DNA of 64,000 nt, taken from assembly GCA_036504075.1 (NCBI GenBank), contig DASXVX010000061.1:51142-115141 (forward strand), given 5' to 3'. Below, piece by piece: positions 26,119 to 34,469 of the stretch. The notes beneath the pieces were generated by a model. That model saw only the letters and a program-made list of their open reading frames with translations. It made no database searches and was not told where the DNA came from. Origin of the DNA: DASXVX01 sp036504075 (GTDB lineage Bacteria > Bacillota > Sulfobacillia > Symbiobacteriales > Symbiobacteriaceae). The position numbers and the translations under genes were made by a program. The stretch's first letter is position 1. The number at the start of each line of letters is the position of its first letter.

Positions 26119-26135
26119 GGGAGGGATGAGGCGCC

Positions 26136-27038
26136 GTGAGAATCACCACCGGCATGATGATGAACGCCGCTCTGAACGACCTGTCCGGGCTGCGTGAGAA
26201 GTACGCCAAAGCCCAGGCCCTGGTCAACGGCAAGGCGCTGGAGCGGCCGTCGGAGGACCCCCAGCGGGTCGTAGAGGCCATGGACCTCTCCGAGGCCAAA
26301 ATGCGCCTGGAACGGTCCCAGCGCTCGGGCGAGGATGCCACCCAATGGCTCTCCGCTTCGGAGAACAGCCTGACCGCCATGATCGAAGAACTCCAGAATG
26401 CCCGGGAAACGGCTGTACAGGCCGGCTCGCCGACCAACAAGGACCCCGGCGCCCAGGAAAGCCTCGCCAAAACGTTCCTGGCCATCCGTGACGCCGTGGT
26501 GCGGGAGCTGAACACCCAGCACCGGGACCAGTACCTGTTCGCCGGTTGGAAGACCGACGTGAAGCCGTTCGACCTCACGCCCGGCGACCCTAACGGCGGC
26601 GTGACCTACACCGCCGACAGCGACGGCGAAAGCACTCGAGACATCGCTCCCGGCCTCGCCGTAACGGTCAACGTCCCCGGCCGGCAGCTAACGGCGAAAG
26701 GCGACTTCATCAGCACACTGAGCCGAATGGCCGACGATCTGCGGAACGGGCGGAGCGACGCTGTCACCACGGACCGGCTGAACGAGTTGTCCGCCGGGTT
26801 AAACAACCTGATCGATATCCGCTCCGACCTGGGCATCCGGCAGCAACAGGTCGCAATGTATGGGAACCTGGCCAGAGACAACCTGTTTAACCTGGAGCAG
26901 CGGCTCACGACGATCAGCGGGGGCGATCTCGAGTCGTCCGTGCTGCAAATGACGCAGGCGCAGGCCAACTATCAGGCGGCGCTGTCCGCCTTTTCCAAGA
27001 GCATGCCAACCTCTTTGCTTGACTACATGATGCGCTAA
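26136..27038 (+). CDS. flgL: Hook-associated protein 3 FlgL
   Basis: FlgL is the second junction protein between hook and filament. The 300 residues show the flagellin-like N-terminal helix (MRITTGMMMNAALNDLSG), the RPSEDPQRVV loop, the YLFAGWKTDVKPF motif and the C-terminal helix ending MPTSLLDYMMR. GTG 26136 follows GGGAGGGATGAGG. It follows flgK by 17 bases. Confidence 0.93.
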   Translation: MRITTGMMMNAALNDLSGLREKYAKAQALVNGKALERPSEDPQRVVEAMDLSEAKMRLERSQRSGEDATQWLSASENSLTAMIEELQNARETAVQAGSPTNKDPGAQESLAKTFLAIRDAVVRELNTQHRDQYLFAGWKTDVKPFDLTPGDPNGGVTYTADSDGESTRDIAPGLAVTVNVPGRQLTAKGDFISTLSRMADDLRNGRSDAVTTDRLNELSAGLNNLIDIRSDLGIRQQQVAMYGNLARDNLFNLEQRLTTISGGDLESSVLQMTQAQANYQAALSAFSKSMPTSLLDYMMR

Positions 27039-27052
27039 GGAGGGCGTACGTC

Positions 27053-27409
27053 ATGAAAGTAGATTTTAAGCCTACCGTCATGGCCCAGCCAGGTAGCGAC
27101 CCCGCCGATCCGCGTGTGGACCCGCAGACCAAGGCAGCCGAAGGGCAAACTGAGGCCGCCGCGCACAGCAACAGCCTCGGAAACATCCGGCCGGAAGACC
27201 TGGAGAAGGTCGTCGACAAGATGAACCAGACGGTCAAGCTGTTCAGCCACGCCCTGCAGTTCTCCGTCTCCAACAGCCACCGGGTGATCATCAAGGTCAT
27301 CGACACTGAGTCCGGCGAAGTGATCCGTCAGATTCCGCCGGAGGCGCTGGTGGATGCGTTCCAGAACTTCGACAAGATGATCGGCGTCCTGTTCGACAAG
27401 AAAGTGTAA
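27053..27409 (+). CDS. flaG: FlaG family protein
   Basis: FlaG proteins influence filament length and lie before fliD in many bacteria. This one has 118 residues. The conserved core is at the C-terminus (LQFSVSNSHRVIIKVIDTESGEVIRQIPPE, given in part; about residues 72-101). The N-terminal half is disordered and Gln/Ala/Asp-rich. AAGGAGGG precedes ATG 27053, 14 bases after flgL. Confidence 0.9.
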   Translation: MKVDFKPTVMAQPGSDPADPRVDPQTKAAEGQTEAAAHSNSLGNIRPEDLEKVVDKMNQTVKLFSHALQFSVSNSHRVIIKVIDTESGEVIRQIPPEALVDAFQNFDKMIGVLFDKKV

Positions 27410-27427
27410 GCGAAGGGGGGTCTTCCT

Positions 27428-29215
27428 GTGAGCGGCCTCGGTCTGAGCGGCTTGGTATCCGGTGCCAACACCGACGACATCATCAAAAAAATCACGGATA
27501 TCGAGCAGAAGCGCATCAACGCGGAAAAGCAGAATATGGCGGACCTGCTGGGCAAGCAGGATGCCTGGCACAAGGTACGGGACTCCCTGGCGGCCCTCCG
27601 CACCGCTCTGGACGGCATCCGTCTGGCGACGCCGTTCCAGAGCCGGACGGTCTCGCTGTCCGACACGACCATCGCCAGCGTGACCGCGAGCGCCGGGGCC
27701 GCCCTGACGACGCACACGCTGACGGTCTCGAAACTGGCGCAGACCGAAGCGGTGGGCGGCCAGCTGGTAGACTCCGACGGGACGTACCTCGCGAGCCTTC
27801 CTCCGGCGCAGCAGGTCACCCCCGGGTCGATTCTCATCAACGGCCAGTCGGTCAGCGTTACCGCCCAGGACACCCTTCAGTCGCTGAAGTCGAAAATCAA
27901 CGGGACGGCCAACATCGGCGTCATCGCCGACGTGGTCAAAGTGTCGACGTTGGACGGCGGCGGCAACATCGTCACCAAGTACCGGCTGACGTTGACTTCC
28001 AAGACGTCCGGTGCCACCGGCATCACGCTGGCGAACGCCGACCCGGCCAACGACATCCTGGCCCAACTGGGCGTAGCGACGGGCAACGGTGCGGTCCACA
28101 ACTACCTGGACGCAAACACCACCAAGCCGATGAACGCCACGTTCACTTTTGACGGTCAGAACTACGTGACCGCGACCAACAACGTCACCGACCTGCTGCC
28201 CCGGATGTCGGTGACGCTTCAGAAGCTCGGCACGACGAACATCACGGTCGGGCAGGACACCAGCAAGGCGGTCCCCGCCGTCCAGTCCTTTGTGGACGCT
28301 TTGAATAGTACCTTGTCGCTACTGTCAGACGTCAGCAGTTATGATCAATCCACCGGGGCGCATGGCCCCCTGAACGGCGACTCCACCATTCGCAGACTCC
28401 AGACCTCCCTGCGCGGCATTCTGTCCACCCAGTCGTTCGCCGGCACCGTGGCCTACAACAACCTGGGCACGGTCGGCGTGACGTCGGGTGCGTTCGGTAC
28501 TTCGAATTATGGGAAAGTCCTGCTCGACGCCACCAAGCTGACCACTGCGCTCACGACCGACGAAGAAGGCGTCGCCCGGCTCTTCGGCGGCCTGCGGCAG
28601 AACGTGACCGTGGCGCAGGCGCTCAACTGGCAGAGCAGTGCCGTCCCGTCCGCCGGCAGTCCCCAGTCCCTGGTCCTGAACTTTGGCGGCCCCAAGTCCG
28701 TCGATCAGGTCTATTTGACGACGCCGGACGGTGCACCGTCAAATCCGACCGCAGGCATCAAGGACTTCAACCTGTACTATCAGGACACGCAGGGCAACTG
28801 GCAGCTCCTCCGGAACGTGCAGTCCTACGTGGGCACGTCCCAGCTCGTCGGGTTCGACCCGGTGACGACGAGCGCCGTCAAGCTGGAAGTCACGTCCACC
28901 TATGGCGCCAACAACAAGGCCAACATCAGCGAGCTGGACGCGTACGAGTACAACAAGGGTGCGGCAGTCCAGATGTACCGGTATGTGAACGGCACGCTTG
29001 CGTACCAGACCGGCACCATGGACCAGCGGGACACTGGCTATACGTCCCAGATCAAGTCCCTGGACGATAAGATCAAAACGCTTACCGATCAGATGACGAC
29101 CCATCAGCAGAGCCTGAGAGATCGGTTCAACCAGATGGAGGCGGCGATGTCGAAGCTCCAGGCTCAGGGCAGTTCCTTGTCGGCCATGATTGGCACCGGT
29201 ACTAGTGGGAAATAA
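27428..29215 (+). CDS. fliD: Filament cap FliD with an inserted discoidin-like domain
   Basis: FliD forms the filament cap and folds flagellin. The 595 residues start with the FliD N-terminal domain (LSGLVSGANTDDIIKKITDIEQKRI). Residues about 40-395 are the D2/D3 head, and the C-terminal coiled coil (YTSQIKSLDDKIKTLTDQM) is intact. Between residues about 397 and 512 lies an extra beta-rich segment: LVLNFGGPKSVDQVYLTT, IKDFNLYYQDTQGNWQLL, VKLEVTSTYG and ISELDAYEY. This pattern fits an F5/8 type C (discoidin, galactose-binding-like) domain. It splits the usual LFxG and MYRYVNGTLAYQTG motifs cleanly. GTG start after AAGGGGGG. Confidence 0.92.
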   Translation: MSGLGLSGLVSGANTDDIIKKITDIEQKRINAEKQNMADLLGKQDAWHKVRDSLAALRTALDGIRLATPFQSRTVSLSDTTIASVTASAGAALTTHTLTVSKLAQTEAVGGQLVDSDGTYLASLPPAQQVTPGSILINGQSVSVTAQDTLQSLKSKINGTANIGVIADVVKVSTLDGGGNIVTKYRLTLTSKTSGATGITLANADPANDILAQLGVATGNGAVHNYLDANTTKPMNATFTFDGQNYVTATNNVTDLLPRMSVTLQKLGTTNITVGQDTSKAVPAVQSFVDALNSTLSLLSDVSSYDQSTGAHGPLNGDSTIRRLQTSLRGILSTQSFAGTVAYNNLGTVGVTSGAFGTSNYGKVLLDATKLTTALTTDEEGVARLFGGLRQNVTVAQALNWQSSAVPSAGSPQSLVLNFGGPKSVDQVYLTTPDGAPSNPTAGIKDFNLYYQDTQGNWQLLRNVQSYVGTSQLVGFDPVTTSAVKLEVTSTYGANNKANISELDAYEYNKGAAVQMYRYVNGTLAYQTGTMDQRDTGYTSQIKSLDDKIKTLTDQMTTHQQSLRDRFNQMEAAMSKLQAQGSSLSAMIGTGTSGK

Positions 29216-29231
29216 AGCGGGGGTGCATTAA

Positions 29232-29627
29232 GTGGTGAACGCGCTTAACCAATACCGTAGTTACCAGACCGAGACGTCGAGCCCGGAAGACCAGGTGGCC
29301 CTCCTGTATGACGGCGCCCGGCGCTTCACGGACAAGGCTACGGCCGCCCTGGAGGCGGGCGTGCTCGACCAGGCCAGTTATAACGTGGGCCGGGCGCAGG
29401 CCATCCTGACGCAGCTCTCGGCTGCGCTGAACTTCGACACCGGCGAGATCGCCCAGAACCTCTGGAAGCTGTACGACTACTGGGAATGGCGGCTGAGCGA
29501 GGGCCTGATCAAACGGGAGCCGGCGGCGCTGCGAGAAGTTTCGGCCACGCTCATGGACATGCAGAGCGCCTGGGCGGAAGCAGCCCGGCAGGTCCGGATT
29601 CAGCGGGGCATGCGATCCCTTGGCTAG
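29232..29627 (+). CDS. fliS: Flagellin export chaperone FliS
   Basis: FliS prevents early polymerisation of flagellin and targets it to FlhA. The 131 residues contain the family motifs LNQYRSYQTETSSPEDQVALLYDGA, given in part, and LNFDTGEIAQNLWKLYDYWEWRL, with a YDY signature. Two consecutive GTG codons (29232 and 29235) could both initiate; GGGGG lies 7-10 bases upstream. It sits between fliD and a fliT-like gene. Confidence 0.93.
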   Translation: MVNALNQYRSYQTETSSPEDQVALLYDGARRFTDKATAALEAGVLDQASYNVGRAQAILTQLSAALNFDTGEIAQNLWKLYDYWEWRLSEGLIKREPAALREVSATLMDMQSAWAEAARQVRIQRGMRSLG

Positions 29628-29634
29628 GAGTGAA

Positions 29635-29997
29635 GTGCAGCCGGAATGGTCCCGCCGCTGCCGGGACGCCCTTAATCTGGGGAATCGGCTGCTGCAGGAG
29701 ATTCAGCAGGCGCCGACCAGCGAGTCCGTTGCTGAAATCGGGCGGTTGTTGGCGGACCGGGAAGCGCTCCTCCGCCAGATTGACGAGGCGCTGCCCAAAG
29801 ATTCGCACCACGCTGAGACTGCCGCTCGGCTGGGCGAGCTCGCCGGACAGCAGCAGGTCCTGGAAGCGCAGTTGAAATCGGCTCTGGCGGCCATGTCCCG
29901 GGCCTTTCAGGATTCCCTGACGGCACAGGCGAATGTGGACGGCTTTCTGAAGCTGATGCGCTCGCCCCGCTCCAGGCTTCTGGACCAACGCCGATAA
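29635..29997 (+). CDS. fliT: FliT-like flagellar chaperone
   Basis: The 120 residues are entirely helical, with a central coiled coil. The position directly after fliS matches fliT, the FliD-specific export chaperone. Sequence conservation of FliT is low, so the call rests on gene order, length and helical content. GTG 29635 has AGGAG just upstream; an earlier in-frame TTG (29620) would overlap fliS and lacks a site. The gene ends just before the terminator. Confidence 0.65.
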   Translation: MQPEWSRRCRDALNLGNRLLQEIQQAPTSESVAEIGRLLADREALLRQIDEALPKDSHHAETAARLGELAGQQQVLEAQLKSALAAMSRAFQDSLTAQANVDGFLKLMRSPRSRLLDQRR

Positions 29998-30001
29998 ATG
30001 A

Positions 30002-30030
30002 GCAAGACCCGCCGTACCGGCGGGTCTTGC
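30002..30030. terminator. Bidirectional terminator between fliT-like gene and motB
   Basis: GCAAGACCCGCCG (30002-30014) pairs perfectly with CGGCGGGTCTTGC (30018-30030) around a 3-base loop. A T-run follows on the + strand. It ends the late + strand flagellar operon and may also serve motAB from the other side. Confidence 0.9.
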
Positions 30031-30042
30031 TTTTGGCCTGGC

Positions 30043-30918
30043 TCACTGTGTGTTTCGCAGCACGAGGATCGTCACGGCGAAAGAGGGCTTGCCCGTGGAA
30101 CCTTCCGGGCCTATCAGGGCGCCGGGCTTGAAGGTGAGCTTGTCCACGCCGGGAAGACTGCGAAGGTGGTCAGTCACGGCACCGGCCCGGGCGAGTGCGA
30201 GGCCCGTCACGGTGAAGCCGGACGATTCCGGCGGCTTCTCGTCGCCCACGCAGTTCACGATGATCGGCTGAACCACGCCGGCGGCCTTGAGTTTGGCGGC
30301 CACGCCGTCCAGTTCGCTGAAGGCGTCTGGCTTGAGAGTGGCCGTGCCGACATCGAAGAAGACCCGGCCTTCATACGTAAGTTCCAGCCCCAGATCGCTC
30401 AATCGAATGCTGGCGATTTGGCCCGGCGCGGACTCAAAGGCTTTTTTCGCCCGGTCCAGCGGGGTTGGCGCCGGAGTCGGCGTCGGGACGGACGGTTTGG
30501 CCGTACCGGTCGGCTGGTTCGTCGGCTTCGGCGTCGGTTCTCCTTCCTTCGCCGGCTCGGTCGCCTCTCGGCTGAACCGCTTGAGAGACGTGGTAATCGA
30601 CGGGTCGATCAGATCGGATGGCACGTTCAGGGCCATCCCGGGCCGGTCCGGCGGGGTGACGCCCTTTGGGTGCCCGGCCTGGGCTTCCGCCTGAAACGGC
30701 GCCAGGTCCGGGCCGGCGGGTCCCATGGCCGACCGGAACGACTTGGCCACCTGGTCAAACTTGGACAGGTCCAGCCGGGCCATGGAAAACAATACGGTGA
30801 AGACGACGAACATCAGGGTGATAAAGTCGGAGTAAGAGACCAACCAGCGGCCGGATGCACCGCCATGGCCACCGCCGCCGCCACCGCCATGATCTCCGCT
30901 TTTCCGCCGTCGGGCCAT
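30043..30918 (-). CDS. motB: Flagellar motor stator protein MotB
   Basis: MotB anchors the stator to peptidoglycan and carries the ion-binding aspartate. The 291 residues have a Gly/His-rich N-terminus, one membrane helix (about residues 28-50) with the ion-binding Asp in VSYSDFITLMFVVF, a Pro-rich linker and a C-terminal OmpA-type domain (VFFDVGTATLKPDAFSELDGVA). Whether it uses H+ or Na+ cannot be decided here. It follows motA by one base on the - strand. Confidence 0.93.
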   Translation of the reverse strand: MARRRKSGDHGGGGGGGHGGASGRWLVSYSDFITLMFVVFTVLFSMARLDLSKFDQVAKSFRSAMGPAGPDLAPFQAEAQAGHPKGVTPPDRPGMALNVPSDLIDPSITTSLKRFSREATEPAKEGEPTPKPTNQPTGTAKPSVPTPTPAPTPLDRAKKAFESAPGQIASIRLSDLGLELTYEGRVFFDVGTATLKPDAFSELDGVAAKLKAAGVVQPIIVNCVGDEKPPESSGFTVTGLALARAGAVTDHLRSLPGVDKLTFKPGALIGPEGSTGKPSFAVTILVLRNTQ

Positions 30919-30919
30919 A

Positions 30920-31738
30920 TTACGTACCCTCCTGCGCGGGGGCCCCGGCTTTCGCTTCCTTGGCTTCCTTGGCGCCCTTGGCCTTGCCGGGTTTGTGCGT
31001 GCCCATGTAAACCGTCAGCTTCTCCCGCAGGCGGCGCGGGCTTTCACCGGACTGGAGGCCGGTGATCGCCTCGATGATCATTTCGTTGAACTTGGCCTGT
31101 TCCTTCACGAGTCCTTTGATTTTGGCGCCCATCGGCAGGAAGAAGAGGTTGGCAAAGCCCACGCCGTACAGCGTGGCCAGGAATGCCGTCGCGATTTTCG
31201 GACCCAGGGCTTCCGGCGTCGACAGGTCGCCCATGACCATGATGAGCCCCATGACCGTACCCAGAATGCCGATGGTGGGAGCGTAGCCGCCGCAGGTATC
31301 AAAGACGGCCGCAGCGTGGAGCGCTTCCTCGTTGTCAATGTCGCTCATGGCTTCCAGGGCTTCCTGCACGGCCTCCGGGTTGCTGCCGTCCACTGCCATG
31401 GTTAAGCCCCGCTGGGCCAGCGGGTTGGGCGCCTTTTCGGCTTCATCCTGCAGCGAAAGCAGACCGTTGCGGCGGGCCCGCTCCGAGAGGCCGACCAGGT
31501 AATCGATCATGCCCGGATAATCCAGCTTCGGGGGCATGATCGTCATCTTGACGGCACCCGGGACCTGCTTCAGTTCCGACATCGTATGCGAGAATATTGT
31601 GGCCCCGATGCTGCCGCCCGTAATGATCATGAAAGCGCTCGTGCCCCAGAGCGAGCCGAAGGCGACATGTTCCATTGCGGCGCCGCCTGCGATCAGGCCA
31701 ATCGCGATAACGAACCCGCCGATCGTGGCGAGATCCAC
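30920..31738 (-). CDS. motA: Flagellar motor stator protein MotA
   Basis: MotA forms the stator ring that rotates around MotB and drives FliG. The 272 residues have four membrane helices, the Pro-containing motif GYAPTIGILGTVMGLI, and the cytoplasmic loop with charged residues (SERARRNGLLSLQDEAE). The C-terminus is unusually Lys/Ala/Glu-rich (KAKGAKEAKEAK). GTG at 31738 is preferred because AAGGGGTGG precedes it; a GTG at 31747 would overlap that site. It lies downstream of the flagellin terminator. Confidence 0.93.
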   Translation of the reverse strand: MDLATIGGFVIAIGLIAGGAAMEHVAFGSLWGTSAFMIITGGSIGATIFSHTMSELKQVPGAVKMTIMPPKLDYPGMIDYLVGLSERARRNGLLSLQDEAEKAPNPLAQRGLTMAVDGSNPEAVQEALEAMSDIDNEEALHAAAVFDTCGGYAPTIGILGTVMGLIMVMGDLSTPEALGPKIATAFLATLYGVGFANLFFLPMGAKIKGLVKEQAKFNEMIIEAITGLQSGESPRRLREKLTVYMGTHKPGKAKGAKEAKEAKAGAPAQEGT

Positions 31739-31776
31739 GGAAACCACCCCTTGCTGCCACCCGAATCCATTCAGCC

Positions 31777-31810
31777 AAAAGGCGCCGTCCCCCCGTCCGG
31801 GGGGACGGCG
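31777..31810 (-). terminator. Rho-independent terminator of the flagellin gene
   Basis: A 12-bp stem (CGCCGTCCCCCC, 31783-31794, with GGGGGGACGGCG, 31799-31810) has a 4-base loop and is followed on the - strand by TTTT (31780-31777). It lies 30 bases after the flagellin stop, before motA. It probably limits readthrough into motA and motB. Confidence 0.88.
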
Positions 31811-31840
31811 TCCCCAGGCCTAATCGGCCGGAATGCTAGA

Positions 31841-33259
31841 TTACCGGAGCAGGGAGAGGATGCCCTGAGTCGACTGGTTGGCCTGCGCCAGCATGGCCGT
31901 GGAGGCCTGCTGCAGGATCTGGAACTTCGTGAAGTTGGCCATTTCGGCGGCCATGTCGACGTCCCGGATGCGGCTTTCAGCGGCGCTCAGGTTCTCGGAC
32001 GTGGAGTTCAGCCGGGTGATGGTGTGCTCCAGGCGGTTCTGGAGAGCACCGAGCGAAGCACGCTGGGTGGAGACGGTGCTGATGGCGGTGTCGATGGTGC
32101 CAATGGCGCTGCTCGCACCCGACTGGGTCCCGACGCTCAGGCCGTTGACGCCCAGGGCGGACGCCCGCATGTCACCGATGGCGACGCCCAGGGTCTGGTT
32201 GGCCTCGGCGCCGGTCTGGATGCTCAACGAGTTGTTGGCGGTAACCGTGACCGAACTGGCACCCGTGGCGCCGATGGTGAAGCTCAAGCCCTTAGCGTTG
32301 CCGGACAGGAGCGTGGCGGTGTTTCCACTGATCACGTACTGGTCAGTGGCGGTGAGGCCGCCGCCCAGGGTGTTGATGGTGGCGTCGGTGCCCGTCTTGG
32401 TCAGTGCTGCAGCTACAGACGCAGCAGCGGCGGCCTGACTTGTGGCAACGCCGCCCTTGGTCGCAACGAGGCTGCTGGCCACCGTCACCGTGGCAGCGCT
32501 GGACAGGCCGGTAGTGGTGAACTTAATGGCGTTGGTGTCGAAGGACGCCGTGACGCCCGTAGCAGCGGTGTCGTTGTTGATCGAGTCGATCAGGTTCTGA
32601 GCCGTGGTGGCCGTGGTGACCGCGTACTGGCGACCGTTGACGGCCATCGTCTGAGCTACGGAGAAGGTAGCAGCGGAGGATGCGAAGGTACCAGCACCAG
32701 CGCCCGTGGAAGCGTCGCCAACCCACAGTGCGCCGGCAGCGGCCTGGGCACCAACGGTGAACGTGTAGGTGCCGACCTTGGTGTCGCCAGTGCCCGTTAC
32801 GCCGGTCAGAGTGCCGGCGCCGACGCTGGTCGTCAAGGAGGCGCTGCCATCCAGTAGCAGCGTGCCGTTGAACTTGGTGGCACTACCAATGCGGGTGATT
32901 TCGGACTGCAACTGAGAGAACTCCGACTGAAGCAGGGTCCGGTCCTGGTCCTGCAAGGTGGCGGTGGAGGACTGGACAGACAGCTCACGCATGCGCTGGA
33001 GGATGGCGTGAGTCTCGCTCAGGCCGCCTTCAGCGGTCTGCACGAGGGAGATGCCGTCCTGGGAGTTGCGGACCGCCATGGCCGTACCCTTGATCTGGGA
33101 CCGCATCTTCTCAGACACGGCGAGACCGGCGGCGTCGTCGGCAGCACGGTTGATCCGGTAACCGCTGGACAGCTTCTCAAGGGACTTCTCCAGGTTCTCG
33201 TAGTTCGCAGTCTGGTTCCGCCAGGCGTTCAGGGCGGCCATATTGGTATTGATTCTCAT
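31841..33259 (-). CDS. fliC: Flagellin
   Basis: This is the filament subunit, 472 residues. Conserved D0/D1 helices are at both ends: MRINTNMAALNAWRNQ, RINRAADDAAGLAVSEKMRSQ (in part), and C-terminal RIRDVDMAAEMANF and QILQQASTAMLAQAN. The middle (about residues 180-390) is an Ala/Thr/Ser-rich variable domain with flagellin-IN-like repeats. Start ATG 33259 is chosen because AAGGAGG ends 9 bases upstream and the protein begins at the classic MRINTN; an upstream in-frame ATG would add 29 residues across the leader. Confidence 0.96.
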   Translation of the reverse strand: MRINTNMAALNAWRNQTANYENLEKSLEKLSSGYRINRAADDAAGLAVSEKMRSQIKGTAMAVRNSQDGISLVQTAEGGLSETHAILQRMRELSVQSSTATLQDQDRTLLQSEFSQLQSEITRIGSATKFNGTLLLDGSASLTTSVGAGTLTGVTGTGDTKVGTYTFTVGAQAAAGALWVGDASTGAGAGTFASSAATFSVAQTMAVNGRQYAVTTATTAQNLIDSINNDTAATGVTASFDTNAIKFTTTGLSSAATVTVASSLVATKGGVATSQAAAAASVAAALTKTGTDATINTLGGGLTATDQYVISGNTATLLSGNAKGLSFTIGATGASSVTVTANNSLSIQTGAEANQTLGVAIGDMRASALGVNGLSVGTQSGASSAIGTIDTAISTVSTQRASLGALQNRLEHTITRLNSTSENLSAAESRIRDVDMAAEMANFTKFQILQQASTAMLAQANQSTQGILSLLR

Positions 33260-33568
33260 GGATCGTAGCCTCCTTGCACATAATTGCGCCATCCATGGCG
33301 CTATTCTCAGCCTCAAGGGGTCGACCGCCGGCCGGACAGCCGCCAACCTTAAATCTGACAGTTCTTGTATGCTCTTTTTTCGCTGAAAGGTTAACGGCGA
33401 AAACTAGGCATCTGTGTCAATGTACAGGGATCTACTGAGTTTAGCTCGTCGTTTGATCATCGCACGGCTCTTTTTCGCCGTCTTTTGCGGTAGACTCTGC
33501 GTCCCGGGAGGTACCGGCGTACGCCACGGCAAATCCTGTGGACATACATGCATCTAAGGGGATTTACC
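33260..33568 (-). promoter_or_regulatory. Divergent flagellin/SDR intergenic region: possible promoter and CsrA leader
   Basis: This 309-base gap holds the flagellin leader. On the - strand, a TTTAAGGT (33353-33346) and GGCCGG (33333-33328) pair resembles the arrangement before flgM. Another candidate is TTGACA (33420-33415) with GCCGTTAA (33398-33391), close to the sigma-28 -10 consensus. A perfect 6-bp hairpin with a TGGA loop lies at 33286-33301, and the SD AAGGAGG at 33275-33269. The SDR side has a weak SD (AAGGGGAT) but no clear promoter. Confidence 0.4.
33286..33301 (-). promoter_or_regulatory. Hairpin with exposed GGA, candidate CsrA binding site in the flagellin leader
   Basis: On the - strand the RNA reads GCGCCA-UGGA-UGGCGC, a 6-bp stem with GGA in the loop, which is the preferred CsrA target shape. 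A second ANGGA (AAGGA) lies in the SD 10 bases downstream. The same two-site layout controls flagellin translation in Bacillus hag, where FliW titrates CsrA. Confidence 0.55.
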
Positions 33569-34333
33569 ATGAACTGCTTCTCATTGCAAGGGAAAGTCGC
33601 ACTGATTACCGGCGCCGGCCGGGGAATCGGCAAGGCGCTGGCCATCGGCCTGGCGGAAGCCGGCGCCGACGTGGTCTGCCTGGCCCGGACCCCGGATGAA
33701 ATCGAACGGACGGCTGACGAGGCGCGCACGCTGGGCCGGCGGGCGCTGGCCGTAACGGCGGACGTTACGCAGCGGGAGCAAGTGGAGCGGGCGGTCACCG
33801 CCGCTCTGGACACCTTTTCGCACATCGACATCCTGATCAACAACGCCGGCATGAACATCCGGACCCCGGCGCTGGAGGTGACGGAGCAGAACTGGGACAC
33901 CGTGGTCGATACGAATTTGCGGGGGCCCTTCTTCGTGGCGCAGGCCGTCGGACGGGCCATGTGCAAAAACGGCTACGGCCGAATTATTAACATCTCGTCG
34001 GTAGGCGGGGCGACGGCCCTGCGGACCGGTGTCGCCTATGGCGCCAGCAAGGCGGGCCTGTTTCACATGACCCGGATTCTGGCCCTGGAGTGGGCCAAGC
34101 ACGGCGTCACCGTGAATGCGATCGGGCCGTGGTACTTCAAGACCTCGCTCACGGAAAAGCTCCTGGAGAACGAGGCCTACATGGCGGAAATTCTGGCCCG
34201 GACGCCGCTGAAGCGGGTCGGCGATGTGGAGGAACTGGTGGGGCCATGCGTCTTCCTGGCCTCCGCGGCATCCAGCTACGTCACCGGGCAGTGCCTCATG
34301 GTGGACGGCGGCATGACGATTTACGGCTTCTAA
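33569..34333 (+). CDS. SDR family oxidoreductase
   Basis: A classical short-chain dehydrogenase/reductase of 254 residues. The cofactor motif TGAGRGIG (residues 14-21), NNAG (91-94), catalytic Ser143/144, Tyr157 and Lys161 are all present. The N-terminus FSLQGKVALITGAGRGIGKA resembles gluconate 5-dehydrogenase and 3-oxoacyl-ACP reductases, so the substrate is a small hydroxy or keto compound, unassigned. ATG 33569 is preferred to an upstream ATG (33548) because AAGGGGAT precedes it. It stands alone, with a terminator downstream. Confidence 0.9.
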   Translation: MNCFSLQGKVALITGAGRGIGKALAIGLAEAGADVVCLARTPDEIERTADEARTLGRRALAVTADVTQREQVERAVTAALDTFSHIDILINNAGMNIRTPALEVTEQNWDTVVDTNLRGPFFVAQAVGRAMCKNGYGRIINISSVGGATALRTGVAYGASKAGLFHMTRILALEWAKHGVTVNAIGPWYFKTSLTEKLLENEAYMAEILARTPLKRVGDVEELVGPCVFLASAASSYVTGQCLMVDGGMTIYGF

Positions 34334-34345
34334 TATTTTGACGTG

Positions 34346-34378
34346 AAAAAGCAGGGGCGGATATCGCTCCTGCTTTTT
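34346..34378. terminator. Bidirectional terminator between SDR gene and subtilase gene
   Basis: AAAAAGCAGG and CCTGCTTTTT extend to a 14-bp stem (one G-U pair) around a 5-base loop. A-run and T-run on opposite sides make it work on both strands. It lies 12 bases after the SDR stop and about 90 bases past the convergent subtilase stop. Confidence 0.9.
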
Positions 34379-34469
34379 CCGCGACTGACTCGGTCAGTCG
34401 CCGTGGTGGCCGGCAGACTTTTGCGGAGCAAAAGGCGGGAGGTAGGTAATTTTCACGTTGAAGCCCTGA

